Shown here piece after piece: positions 44,201 to 52,207 of a stretch of DNA of 64,000 nucleotides. The translations under genes and the position numbers were made by a program. Every line of letters begins with the position of its first letter. The stretch's first letter is position 1. A model generated the notes under the pieces. That model had not been told where the DNA came from and did no database searches. It was given only the letters and a program-made list of their open reading frames with translations. Origin of the DNA: an uncultured Prevotella sp. (GTDB lineage Bacteria; Bacteroidota; Bacteroidia; Bacteroidales; Bacteroidaceae); assembly GCA_900316295.1 (NCBI GenBank), contig ONCJ01000001.1, forward strand, positions 62,001 through 126,000, written 5' to 3'.

Positions 44201-47200
44201 CGGCTCGTCGGGGTCAAACACCGTTACCTTCACCTTGGTCGGCTTCAGCGGTGTCAGCGTTGTGGACGTACTGTTAGCCTTGTGTCTGGAATCCGGGAAG
44301 TTGGCAAAGGCATCCAACTCGTTCTGTCTGGGTTGCAGTGTGTTGTTCTGATAATTATAAATCCTGTTACCAACTGTTGAACCATTATCTTTTAAATAGA
44401 AATAGGTAGCATCTGAGATGACCGCTTCAGGATTAGCACTGCCCGTTACCTTCATACGCAGGGCAAACGGCTTGCCATAGAGCAACTCCTTACGGAAGCT
44501 GACATTGACATGCGTAGAGTCCAGCTCACCCTTTGTCTTCGGGTCGCCTACCCACGTATCCACCATTTCCCAATAGAATACTTTTTTACTAACATCCTCC
44601 ATGAAAGTCCTGTCGTCATCCGTCTGACCTGTTCCATATCCGGAACTCTGATGCTGATCCGCATAGCGGTGGCGCACGAAGTTACGTGTCTCATTGGAGT
44701 TTTTGATATCAGTATAGACATTGAACAGACGCACGTTGTACGGGTCGCCCACGAAGTACCACATCAGCTGCTTCGGGTCGTTCGTAGCCGAGAAGCGAGT
44801 AGGTTCGCTATAGCCTTTATCGCCTTTATTGTCGGTTTGCACATAAAGGTGTTTTGCCAACTGCCAGTTCTGGTCGAGGAAGTAGAAGTAGTCACTATAC
44901 TTCTTGCCATCCTTATAGGTGGCATCCTTGCCCGCCTTGATATACTGGCGGAAGTCTGCCAACTCGCTCTCCGCGATAAAGAGCGGTGCATTCTCGGTAT
45001 CTACCGTGTAATAGACGTTGATGACCTGAGCCGTAGGATTGTCACTGTCGTCCTGCTGAACGGTGTAGCCGCCGTTCTCGACAGTATATTTACAATAGCG
45101 GCGGCGCAGTTCATGAGGAATGTTGATTTTATGTCCGTCGTACGGAATGGTGTTGGTATATACACCAAATGGTTTCCATGATCCATCCTCCTGAGCATCC
45201 AGCGGCAGGTAGAAGTGGCCGTCGGTACCGTCGATGACGTCTCCGGCAACAAAAGCACGGTCGCTGCGTTCGTAGGTCTTCGTCAGCGCCAGTGCACCAT
45301 GATTAGCCTCCGTACCCGGATAGATGTTCACCGTCACCTTCTGATACTTCTTGTCATCCCACTCCCATGGGAATGCCATGAAGGAGGCAGTCTTCATCTT
45401 GGCGATGTCAGGATTTCCCGGGGTTTTGTTGTCCTTATTTCCCACATTCTTCTTTTCAGTAAAGAACTGTCCGTTGTTGTCATACCTCCATTGAACCATC
45501 ATGTCATTATCACCGTTATCGTCTCCGTCCCACACTTGCATGACGAAGGTTCTGTATTCCTCTTCATCAGTCTGCACTGCCTGCTTGGATATGGTGAAAT
45601 AACATTTACTACTTCCTAGAGTATCTACTATAAGCTTCAGCACAGCACCCGCACCTTGCTCGTTACCACCTTCGACCGCCAGTCGCTTTTTTGGTCCAGC
45701 CTCTTTGTTGATGACATAGAACTTATAGGGGTTGCCGATGAATGCCCAAAGCCAGCTACCCTCGCGGAAGCCCGTCTCTTTGCCATCCTTATAGGTCTCG
45801 GCAATACGGCGGAAGTCGTTCAGCAAGGAGAGCATGTGTACCTTATAGGTCCTCTTCTGCGATGGGTAATATCGGTCACCAGACAGTGTTCTAACATCAT
45901 CTGTTGTACTTTGCGGCACGGTCATCTTTCCTGTCTCCGTATTCACATTGACGGTTCCGATACGACGCAGGAAGTGGAAGCCTCCCACCTTGGTACCCAT
46001 TTCGACAGTTCCTGGTTTGTTTCTATTGACTATCTTGGTTTGGGAGTTGCTGACAAACGAGAGCTCGGCAGGTGTCAATCCTTCGATGTCTTCACCAATG
46101 TCCTCGCTCCAATCTGCTGTTCGATAGCCGTAGCGTTCCTCCTTACCATAGTCAATCAGTTTCTTACCCTGAATGACGGCAACACTCTCCAGACCTTGCA
46201 TGAGGAACGACCAGTTGTTGCTTGCCAATGCTTCCTCTTCAGAGTTAAAGAAGGTGATGTTTTCAATTACTTGGTAAGGCACGTAGATGTGTGTCACCGT
46301 TGATATGGCACTACCCGAACCACTGACGGCTTCTCCCGGAGGATAGTTCGTCACTTTGCCTGAGTAGGTGTTGGTCGTTTGGTCGTAAGAGGTATAGGCA
46401 CCTGGATAGTCGCAGTAGGCACGTATCAGGTATGTTGGCAGCGGAGCTGTACGCACACCGAGCGTATGCATCAGCGACGTACCAGCAACAGCATAGAACT
46501 CGCCCGTGGTTTGAACATCAGGACCATTGCTGTTGATGTCGCGCACGTGGATTTGATATTTCTGTATCGGATACAGCTTGATGGCTTGCATGGCCACGCT
46601 GTCAGCCTTCGTCTCAATCACGTTGTTGTTCTCATCCACATCATAAACCCAGCCATTCACGACCGGACTGTCGCTGGTCAGATTGGTCACGGCACTCTCG
46701 TGGTCGAAGCGCATACAGAAGCGCAGGTTGCCATGCTTATCCTTGATGACCATGAAGGTGGTGTTGGTAATCTTCGGCAGCAGGTGGTCGTGGTTTTCTG
46801 TTGAATGGACAGAAGTCACCACTGCGTTGTCGCCCAAGCCCATATTATATGGGAGAGTTGCCAGCCAGTGCTGATAGTTCGTCAACGTAGCATCGGCAGC
46901 AGCTGTCTTGAAGTACTTGCCATTGTTCACATTCTTCACCTGTACATTATAAGGGTCGAAGCACATCTGGTCATCGGTGTAGGTCTGTGCCTCACCTGTC
47001 CATCCCATCTCTGTGTCTATGGTAGCGTTAGGAGCCAGATACCACAGCATGTCGTTGGTGACATCGCCCTCGATATTGAGGTTTTCATTGCCGCCGCTGA
47101 TATTTACTTCCGAAGAGCCGCCAATGTTCGTCGCGCTGGCAGCCGTTGCCCACTTGCTGTTCTGCTGAATCATCACCGGAGCACTCTTACCTTCGCCGTT

Positions 47201-50200
47201 GGCATAGAGATAGAGATACTTGTACTCGTCCTTCACGTCGTAAGTGACATACCAGTTGCCATCGTTGTCACCATAGTTGGGCGGGAAGTCAATCAGACTC
47301 TCCGAAGTATATTCGGCTTGCCCGTCTGCCGTCATGGCTGGGTCGTACGGAGCATACTGGGGACGTCCGGTTTGCTTCTGAGCGCTCTTATACCAGTGGT
47401 AGGTTACCATCGGGCTGTCGTAAGAGCCGATAAAGATGGTTCTTACCTTGGACAAAGCCGTCTGTGTTTCATTCGTCGAAGTATTGGGCATCGGGTGGCG
47501 GAACACCTCCCAGCCACGCTTGTCGAGCAAGATGATGGCGGGTTCTGTCTGCACCTCTACCAAGTCGAACTCGGCACCAACATCGAAAGTCTGATACCAG
47601 TGGTTCTTATATTCATATTTCTTGGATTTTTCCCATCCTGGTCGGGCGTATGCCCATGCCTCATACCTGTGCCAGCCGCGTGCTTTAAGCTCGTCTATTT
47701 GGGCTTGAGTCAAGACATCGTCATTCTTTTCAAAGAAGTAATTACCCTTGATCAAGTCGTAGTTCTTCCAATACTGTTCCAGGGAGTTGACGGTGCGGTG
47801 CGCCGTCGTTGTTCCATCGTTGATTGGAGCGGATGTCACCAAACGATATTTACCCTTACTACCCAGAATCATGTATTCGGTAGGCACGTCGGCAGCGTTG
47901 CGCGTAGTTACCTTCGGGTCTTTGGAGATGGTGGAGGTGACAACGCTTCCGAGCGTACTATTATAATAGGTATAGAAGTAGCTGTAGTAGTTGTCGTACA
48001 CCTTATCATTGCTGTCCTTGTATTGCTGCGCCACATTACTTGCTGCCACGATGGTGACATGATAGGGGTCTAGCTGTCCAGTGCGGTTGTCGGCTTCTAA
48101 ATACCACGACCAACGGGTACGTTCGTTGGCGGCATTGGTAAACTGTTTGTTACGCACAGAGTCGCAATAAACGTTGAAGTTGCCGTCACCATTGATGTAG
48201 GCATATTCAGCCTTGTATTGTTTGTTCAAGACGCCCAAAGCGTCATTCGAACCGCCTGCCTTTCGGGTGGTATGCACACCGTCAGTCAGACCGTCCTTAC
48301 CGTCTTCCTGATAGTAGTTCTGTCCGTTCAGGAAGCGAATCATATATTTCTTCTTTTCGCTTGCCTTGTGCTTGCCGTGGTCGATGCCTGCTTCGGTCTC
48401 ATTCTCAACAGGCGTGAGGTCCACCTCCGTACCTACATCGTAGGTCACATAGATGTCCGTCAGTCCTGTGGTCACCCTACCGGTCATCTCTTGGCTGGCA
48501 TCGGTAAGGGTATATACGCCGTTGTCCACAGTAAAGGCAGTGGAAGGATAATAATGATAAGTTGATACCAGCGGACTGTAGATTTCCTCCGGCACGGCAA
48601 GTAGCACTTTCTTGTTCTTGGCACTGATGACCTCTTTGCCATGTTTGTCGATGATGTGATAGGTCACCTCGTCGTTGCGCATCTCGTAAATCTGCATCTG
48701 CACGGCATCGTTCTCATCGCCTACGTGAGAACTGTTCATGAAACGAGGACGCACTTCGTCCCAGTCGCCATCTTCATCACCATAATAGCCCCAGGAGAAG
48801 TGGTCGTCGCCTTCGTCGTCGCTATTGACGGCGCGGAAGAGGAACTTCGGACGATCTGACTGGTATTGCGAGCTCAGCACCAGGAAGTAGCGGCTGGGCA
48901 TGTGATCCAGCGAACTGGTTGCCTGAATGGCGGCACTATGTCCGGTGGTACCCATCTCTATCGACGTCGTACCAGTACCCGTGAAGTAGGTAGTGCTGCC
49001 CGCTGTCTCGTTGGTCACATAGATACCATACGGGTCGTTGCCCCAGGTGCGCCAGATATAGTCAGCCTGAGCATTCTCTGCTTCCTCGGTATCGCCTTCC
49101 TTGACGTGGCTGTCCTCCGAACACGTTGCGTCGTACTTCACGTAGCGGTCGTTGATGGCAACGGTATATTTGGCAGTACCATCGAGCTTCATCATGGGGT
49201 TCTGACCCGGGGAGTAGTTATATCGTACATAGATAGTCGGCGTTGTGTTAACATCGGGAAGCGTCGTGATGGCATTGTTCTGTTTGTTGGCGTTAGCCAG
49301 CGACGTGTAGTACGAATAGGTCACGGGCACCGCCGAACGGATAGCCTTCGGCACCTGCAGCGTTTCCGACTCGTCGATAGAGGCAAAAGCTCTGGCGCGC
49401 TTCGTTCCGTCATCGCCCACGATGACGTACTTGTGCACCTTCACACGATAGAACTGGCATTTGGCACGAGTGTCTGCTACAGACTCGTGCTTATTATGCA
49501 GGCGCATGTGGAGCGACGGATAACAGGCTTGCTCCAGACCACTGTACTGAGACTCCGAAGTTTCCTTGTTCAGCACGAACCATTTTGTCGTATTACCACC
49601 ATTACGATAGACGTACAGAGGCTTTGCTGCTGCAATCTGGAATTGATTGGTTACATAACGGAAGAAGAATCGCTGCACATTGGTAGAAGACGAGGTGTTG
49701 TCGGGTTGATACGCAAGATGCAAGTAGGGTTGATCTTCAACACTTGTAAAAGGAATGGAGTTCGTCTGTATAGCCGTCAGCACCCTTCCAGAAAGCGAAA
49801 CATTCTGAATCTTGATGTCGTAGGGGTCTGGATGACCAAAGACTCCTTCTGCTCCTGCCTTGGTACCAATAAAAAACCACTGGTATGCCTTCTCGCCTCC
49901 ATGCGCATTAAGAGTAGCCGTCACCTGATTGGCTTTCGTCGGCGTCACACGGATGGGCTCGTCAGCCTTCGGAGTCACTGTGATTTTCTTGTTGGGCTCC
50001 GTGTAAGAGTCTGTATCCGTACTGTAATACACCAGTCGGTTCTCCACCTGGAGGTTGTAGGCAACGCTACCGTCAATTCTTACCATATTGCCCTCGCTGT
50101 CCGTCACCGATGCTGATGGATTGTAGCCATAGCGCACATAGATGTTTACCGTACCGCTTGAAGGAAAGGCAGGTGTGATATTGGTATTCTCTGCATACGC

Positions 50201-50503
50201 CACAGCATGATGATCATCCACAGCTTCATCCTTGCCGTAGCGAGCATCGTTCTGCGCCTCTACCAATGTCTTGTAGTAACGGTAGTCTTTGGCAAACGGG
50301 GTACGAGCCAAATTGGGCAGGTACAACTTCGTATTACTCGAATTGTCACCGCCCTTCACCCGCATTACCAGTTGTCCACTATTGTTGATGATGTTGTAAA
50401 TGTAGTCAACCGCATGCGCAGCCGTAGTTCCATATACCATAAGTATGCAAAACAAAAAGCTTCTCAAAAAATTATGCACACTGCTAATATTTAAGAATTT
50501 CAT
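41180..50503 (-). CDS. giant secreted modular surface protein, N-terminal 3,107 residues
   Basis: The N-terminal signal peptide ends near residue 29 (GTTAAHA). The rest is built from about eight modules of roughly 300-450 residues (a further one lies in the C-terminal part). Each has a W-x-x-x-G-D/N-P-Y-x-x-x-L-x-N element (examples FIGNPYKFYVIN, FVGDPYNVRLFN, LIGDPYNFTLRN, MIGDPYKFILYN) and a P-x-x-L-R-R-x-Y-C-x-Y element (IPHELRRRYCKY, LPWMMRRQYCDY, VPDNLQRKHCEY). I do not recognise a named domain. With the C-terminal part, the intact product would be about 3,800 residues. I start at the ATG at 50503; a TTG two codons upstream is possible. It is likely an adhesin or surface-layer component. 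Confidence 0.8.
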   Translation of the reverse strand: MKFLNISSVHNFLRSFLFCILMVYGTTAAHAVDYIYNIINNSGQLVMRVKGGDNSSNTKLYLPNLARTPFAKDYRYYKTLVEAQNDARYGKDEAVDDHHAVAYAENTNITPAFPSSGTVNIYVRYGYNPSASVTDSEGNMVRIDGSVAYNLQVENRLVYYSTDTDSYTEPNKKITVTPKADEPIRVTPTKANQVTATLNAHGGEKAYQWFFIGTKAGAEGVFGHPDPYDIKIQNVSLSGRVLTAIQTNSIPFTSVEDQPYLHLAYQPDNTSSSTNVQRFFFRYVTNQFQIAAAKPLYVYRNGGNTTKWFVLNKETSESQYSGLEQACYPSLHMRLHNKHESVADTRAKCQFYRVKVHKYVIVGDDGTKRARAFASIDESETLQVPKAIRSAVPVTYSYYTSLANANKQNNAITTLPDVNTTPTIYVRYNYSPGQNPMMKLDGTAKYTVAINDRYVKYDATCSEDSHVKEGDTEEAENAQADYIWRTWGNDPYGIYVTNETAGSTTYFTGTGTTSIEMGTTGHSAAIQATSSLDHMPSRYFLVLSSQYQSDRPKFLFRAVNSDDEGDDHFSWGYYGDEDGDWDEVRPRFMNSSHVGDENDAVQMQIYEMRNDEVTYHIIDKHGKEVISAKNKKVLLAVPEEIYSPLVSTYHYYPSTAFTVDNGVYTLTDASQEMTGRVTTGLTDIYVTYDVGTEVDLTPVENETEAGIDHGKHKASEKKKYMIRFLNGQNYYQEDGKDGLTDGVHTTRKAGGSNDALGVLNKQYKAEYAYINGDGNFNVYCDSVRNKQFTNAANERTRWSWYLEADNRTGQLDPYHVTIVAASNVAQQYKDSNDKVYDNYYSYFYTYYNSTLGSVVTSTISKDPKVTTRNAADVPTEYMILGSKGKYRLVTSAPINDGTTTAHRTVNSLEQYWKNYDLIKGNYFFEKNDDVLTQAQIDELKARGWHRYEAWAYARPGWEKSKKYEYKNHWYQTFDVGAEFDLVEVQTEPAIILLDKRGWEVFRHPMPNTSTNETQTALSKVRTIFIGSYDSPMVTYHWYKSAQKQTGRPQYAPYDPAMTADGQAEYTSESLIDFPPNYGDNDGNWYVTYDVKDEYKYLYLYANGEGKSAPVMIQQNSKWATAASATNIGGSSEVNISGGNENLNIEGDVTNDMLWYLAPNATIDTEMGWTGEAQTYTDDQMCFDPYNVQVKNVNNGKYFKTAAADATLTNYQHWLATLPYNMGLGDNAVVTSVHSTENHDHLLPKITNTTFMVIKDKHGNLRFCMRFDHESAVTNLTSDSPVVNGWVYDVDENNNVIETKADSVAMQAIKLYPIQKYQIHVRDINSNGPDVQTTGEFYAVAGTSLMHTLGVRTAPLPTYLIRAYCDYPGAYTSYDQTTNTYSGKVTNYPPGEAVSGSGSAISTVTHIYVPYQVIENITFFNSEEEALASNNWSFLMQGLESVAVIQGKKLIDYGKEERYGYRTADWSEDIGEDIEGLTPAELSFVSNSQTKIVNRNKPGTVEMGTKVGGFHFLRRIGTVNVNTETGKMTVPQSTTDDVRTLSGDRYYPSQKRTYKVHMLSLLNDFRRIAETYKDGKETGFREGSWLWAFIGNPYKFYVINKEAGPKKRLAVEGGNEQGAGAVLKLIVDTLGSSKCYFTISKQAVQTDEEEYRTFVMQVWDGDDNGDNDMMVQWRYDNNGQFFTEKKNVGNKDNKTPGNPDIAKMKTASFMAFPWEWDDKKYQKVTVNIYPGTEANHGALALTKTYERSDRAFVAGDVIDGTDGHFYLPLDAQEDGSWKPFGVYTNTIPYDGHKINIPHELRRRYCKYTVENGGYTVQQDDSDNPTAQVINVYYTVDTENAPLFIAESELADFRQYIKAGKDATYKDGKKYSDYFYFLDQNWQLAKHLYVQTDNKGDKGYSEPTRFSATNDPKQLMWYFVGDPYNVRLFNVYTDIKNSNETRNFVRHRYADQHQSSGYGTGQTDDDRTFMEDVSKKVFYWEMVDTWVGDPKTKGELDSTHVNVSFRKELLYGKPFALRMKVTGSANPEAVISDATYFYLKDNGSTVGNRIYNYQNNTLQPRQNELDAFANFPDSRHKANSTSTTLTPLKPTKVKVTVFDPDEPTRKVTEDEVSDYFAITDHFKGVPDNLQRKHCEYWWVSTDPDPKSTNMVDENLYFTVSEENPHIYARYREDAESPFSTLVDGKPVLKRDASLSPWYNMNIGGWWAFFNSSLDGKTYAINGTGANRFNNSELSFPYKGNTLPNTTDKFRKGLQWALIGDPYNFTLRNNRDLIVSGTAVESGQDDERASSYLYDTGIASTGTTWTWLHNGVNTDEYFLSESRGRRTEVVAATNGAKTMNGPRRILPSPSDYTISAQTETRNFKVVDGTGASNGMGVQSINTGDNYGVGSNMWLLSVNDSSANNESFDAIVNVYNKLNELVATTGWTELARKNAEWNGSLPVDVRRWGCTYHYWADETMTRYPFHSYDQTDDGQPKGNSNNYLVKDGSTIYVTYDYDESLYSSENEYRWVNIFFNWDDDHKEWTEDDVPDQYNYTEEYWEYNKGLSEFEFRHSYKKKKTHHRWVQHDLYTDTQEGWIESPKTSADSFNKDKAYAYYGDGQYADSEVAKNQKWAMIGDPYKFILYNYNRKAEAGTNNAYYLWCNTSVMGQYAIGNNNFDKFPGGKDKYKGLYWTWKVDGTRFTFAEGDAEHNKTTYGPRAGLPESFYQDYQTASTTSNDSIKKAGYSIETGYLANCAMQCQSLYDKENLVGTVNGFVTYKHKSLRTVKDETAEPLEYTTGTTDKFHVYNEDDKYADDRTIDYTSDTTTVIDAVYDGGELKSDAVLFKDKWTQIYGTNSGHSFEDGKFTSGPYTGYYIGPIESIKKDLLQTFTTYKYIHDYTISGEISDTEQSLVLEVGTSIDKLKADYAAGKKTTQHIPRFLVMPMAAQAKSITFHLQTDTYSDGRATQSLRSANDIVFDHTSKNYGVGNTLTLPWMMRRQYCDYKFYLKETGDNILDARKNDGLIDDLTYTENALSNAHRLSNRSGSAYTGYWTSTTDLSENTDCYNSLQNEYVVPQDWADKDVFILVKYKPSAEFEAMKSTGADAAKWVNIMNVENGNMMRYTRSGKTR

Positions 50504-50509
50504 ATTCAA

Positions 50510-50785
50510 CCCTTTCTCTAAATTGCGCAGAGTCTAAAAAAAGACAGTTGCGAATAAATTTGTTGGTTTACTGCTTTTTAAGTTAGATTATAGTTTTATC
50601 TTTCGGCTACAAAGATACATAATTTACGACTTTTAAACAAATAAATACATAAAAAAATACAATAGGGGGGGGTAAACCGAATGTTTTTAACACAAAAACC
50701 TCATCAAACGCCCTCATCTGAGCACCAACTTGGCACGAGCCTCATCGTTAAAGTTAGTGGCGATGTACAAGCACTCTGTTTTTAG
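50510..50785. promoter_or_regulatory. promoter region of the giant gene
   Basis: On the minus strand a TATCTTTG box (50610-50617) gives the giant gene a leader of about 100 bases. Upstream lies a run of eight G (50665-50672, plus strand). Between 50705 and 50770 the minus strand holds an open stretch reading ECLYIATNFNDEARAKLVLR then stop, which could be the tail of a lost gene; no start is visible. Confidence 0.5.
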
Positions 50786-52120
50786 TTACTGACACAACAT
50801 TGCGCAGACAGCATCCTGGAAATTGCGACCATCGGCAGAAGCCTTTACTCCCTGATTGATGATGGAGAAACATAGCTGATGACCATTGCCTCCACGACAA
50901 TAGCCGGCAAGAGAGCTGACTCCCGTGACAGTACCTGTCTTGGCACGCACATTGCCACGAGTGGCGCCACCCTTCATACGTGAGGCCAATGTGCCGTCGA
51001 CTCCTGCAACGGGCAGGGAAGGAAGAAGATGGTCATAGATTTCGGGCTTGCTATAGGCATAGCGCAGCATCATCGTCTCAGCCTGCGGCGTGACGTATGT
51101 ATACAGGGACAGACCTGATCCGTCGGCGATGTAATATTGCGAAGTATTGAGTCCAGCCTTTCGCATAGTGTCGTATATCTGCTGACGAGCGTCAGCTGCA
51201 CTTGCGTTCCTCCCCTTTCGGCGATGGGCTATCTGATAAAACAGAGCCTCAGCATAGAGGTTGTCGCTATTCTTCATCATCGGACCGAGCACGTCATCTA
51301 TCGTATGCTCTACCCTGCCCATCAGCGTACTGCCCTCGGCAGCGGTACCCTCGGCAGCGCTGAGCCATACTACTGTCTTTCCTCCCAGCAACTGCTTGCG
51401 CAGAGTCTCGGCAAACGCGTTCTTCCTGCCTACGAGTAGAGGCGACAGCTCAGGATTGTCGTCGTCCCAGCACCAACCCTCGCCCAGCAGCTTGTCGTCC
51501 TTGAACGACATGTCGCCACAGATAGAGCCAATGATGCTGTCTACGCCCAGCCCGCCTATGGCAGTAGCGAAAGTTCCCATGTCGCCTGTGCTGAACTTAG
51601 GGTCAAAACCTCCAACACAATAGAACATACCCTTATATGTGCGAGTGCTGTCAGCATTCAGTATGATGTCGCCCTTGCTGCGCAGTTCGGTAGTAAAGCG
51701 ATAGTCGCCTCCCAAGTAGTCGAGTGCAGCCACTGCCGTTATTAACTTCATCGTCGAGGCAGGACGCAGGCGCTGACGTTCGCCATGCTTGTATATACAG
51801 CTGTCAGCATCGAGGTCCCACACCATCAGTCCCAGCTGGGTAGACTCCAACAGCGAGTGCTTCATCATCTTGTCCAGCTTCTGTTGGAGCGTCTCCTCCC
51901 ATGAGTCACCGCCGTTATCGCTGAAGTTTTCGTCTCCACTCTGTTCACGCCCGACATAGCTGATGCCAGCATCGCCCTGTTCTCGCCCGATAGCAGAGCT
52001 CCCGTCTGCAATCGCCTTTGCCGGCAGGCTGTCAGGCATCACTCCAGGCTTCTGAGCGTAACCACTTGCTACGCAAAAGAACGTCAAAACAAAAAGTATG
52101 TATTGATGTATTCGTGTCAT
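50786..52120 (-). CDS. dacB: D-alanyl-D-alanine carboxypeptidase/endopeptidase (PBP4 family)
   Basis: A 444-residue secreted S13-family enzyme that trims or opens peptidoglycan cross-links. Signal peptide residues 1-22. The three catalytic motifs are present: S122-T-M-K125 (PASTMKLI), the S-x-N motif SDN in KNSDNLYAEALFY, and K394-T-G. Residues 42-69 are an insertion (IGREQGDAGISYVGREQS and flanks) matching repeat insertions in CdsA and FtsH. It lies between the signal peptide and the first conserved helix, so it should not disturb the active site. The -7 box is only 8 bases before the ATG. Confidence 0.93.
   Translation of the reverse strand: MTRIHQYILFVLTFFCVASGYAQKPGVMPDSLPAKAIADGSSAIGREQGDAGISYVGREQSGDENFSDNGGDSWEETLQQKLDKMMKHSLLESTQLGLMVWDLDADSCIYKHGERQRLRPASTMKLITAVAALDYLGGDYRFTTELRSKGDIILNADSTRTYKGMFYCVGGFDPKFSTGDMGTFATAIGGLGVDSIIGSICGDMSFKDDKLLGEGWCWDDDNPELSPLLVGRKNAFAETLRKQLLGGKTVVWLSAAEGTAAEGSTLMGRVEHTIDDVLGPMMKNSDNLYAEALFYQIAHRRKGRNASAADARQQIYDTMRKAGLNTSQYYIADGSGLSLYTYVTPQAETMMLRYAYSKPEIYDHLLPSLPVAGVDGTLASRMKGGATRGNVRAKTGTVTGVSSLAGYCRGGNGHQLCFSIINQGVKASADGRNFQDAVCAMLCQ
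51917..51997 (-). repeat. in-frame coding copy of a dispersed repeat element (dacB)
   Basis: On the minus strand the block encodes IGREQGDAGISYVGREQS and ends FSD, aligned over its length with the cdsA copy. It contains a direct DNA repeat (CTATCGGGCGAGAACAG and CTATGTCGGGCGTGAACAG) around the palindromic GATGC-TG-GCATC centre. Confidence 0.8.
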
Positions 52121-52128
52121 TACAGCCG

Positions 52129-52136
52129 CAAAAATA
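52129..52136 (-). promoter_or_regulatory. -7 promoter box of dacB
   Basis: TATTTTTG on the minus strand fits TAnnTTTG and stands 8 bases before the dacB ATG, implying a leaderless or nearly leaderless mRNA. Confidence 0.5.
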
Positions 52137-52178
52137 CAAAAAAAATGCTTTCTCGTGCAATATCTTATAATAAATTAC

Positions 52179-52186
52179 TACTTTTG
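52179..52186 (+). promoter_or_regulatory. -7 promoter box of nadB
   Basis: TACTTTTG followed by CAGC fits TAnnTTTG and lies 21 bases before the nadB ATG. Confidence 0.6.
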
Positions 52187-52207
52187 CAGCATAAAAAATT
52201 TCCCACA

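Noticed and set aside
46805-50116. Long plus-strand open frames opposite the giant gene (for example 46805-48073 and 48866-50116)
   Set aside because: They mirror the giant protein's coding frame, have no recognisable family and no promoter; composition explains the lack of stops.
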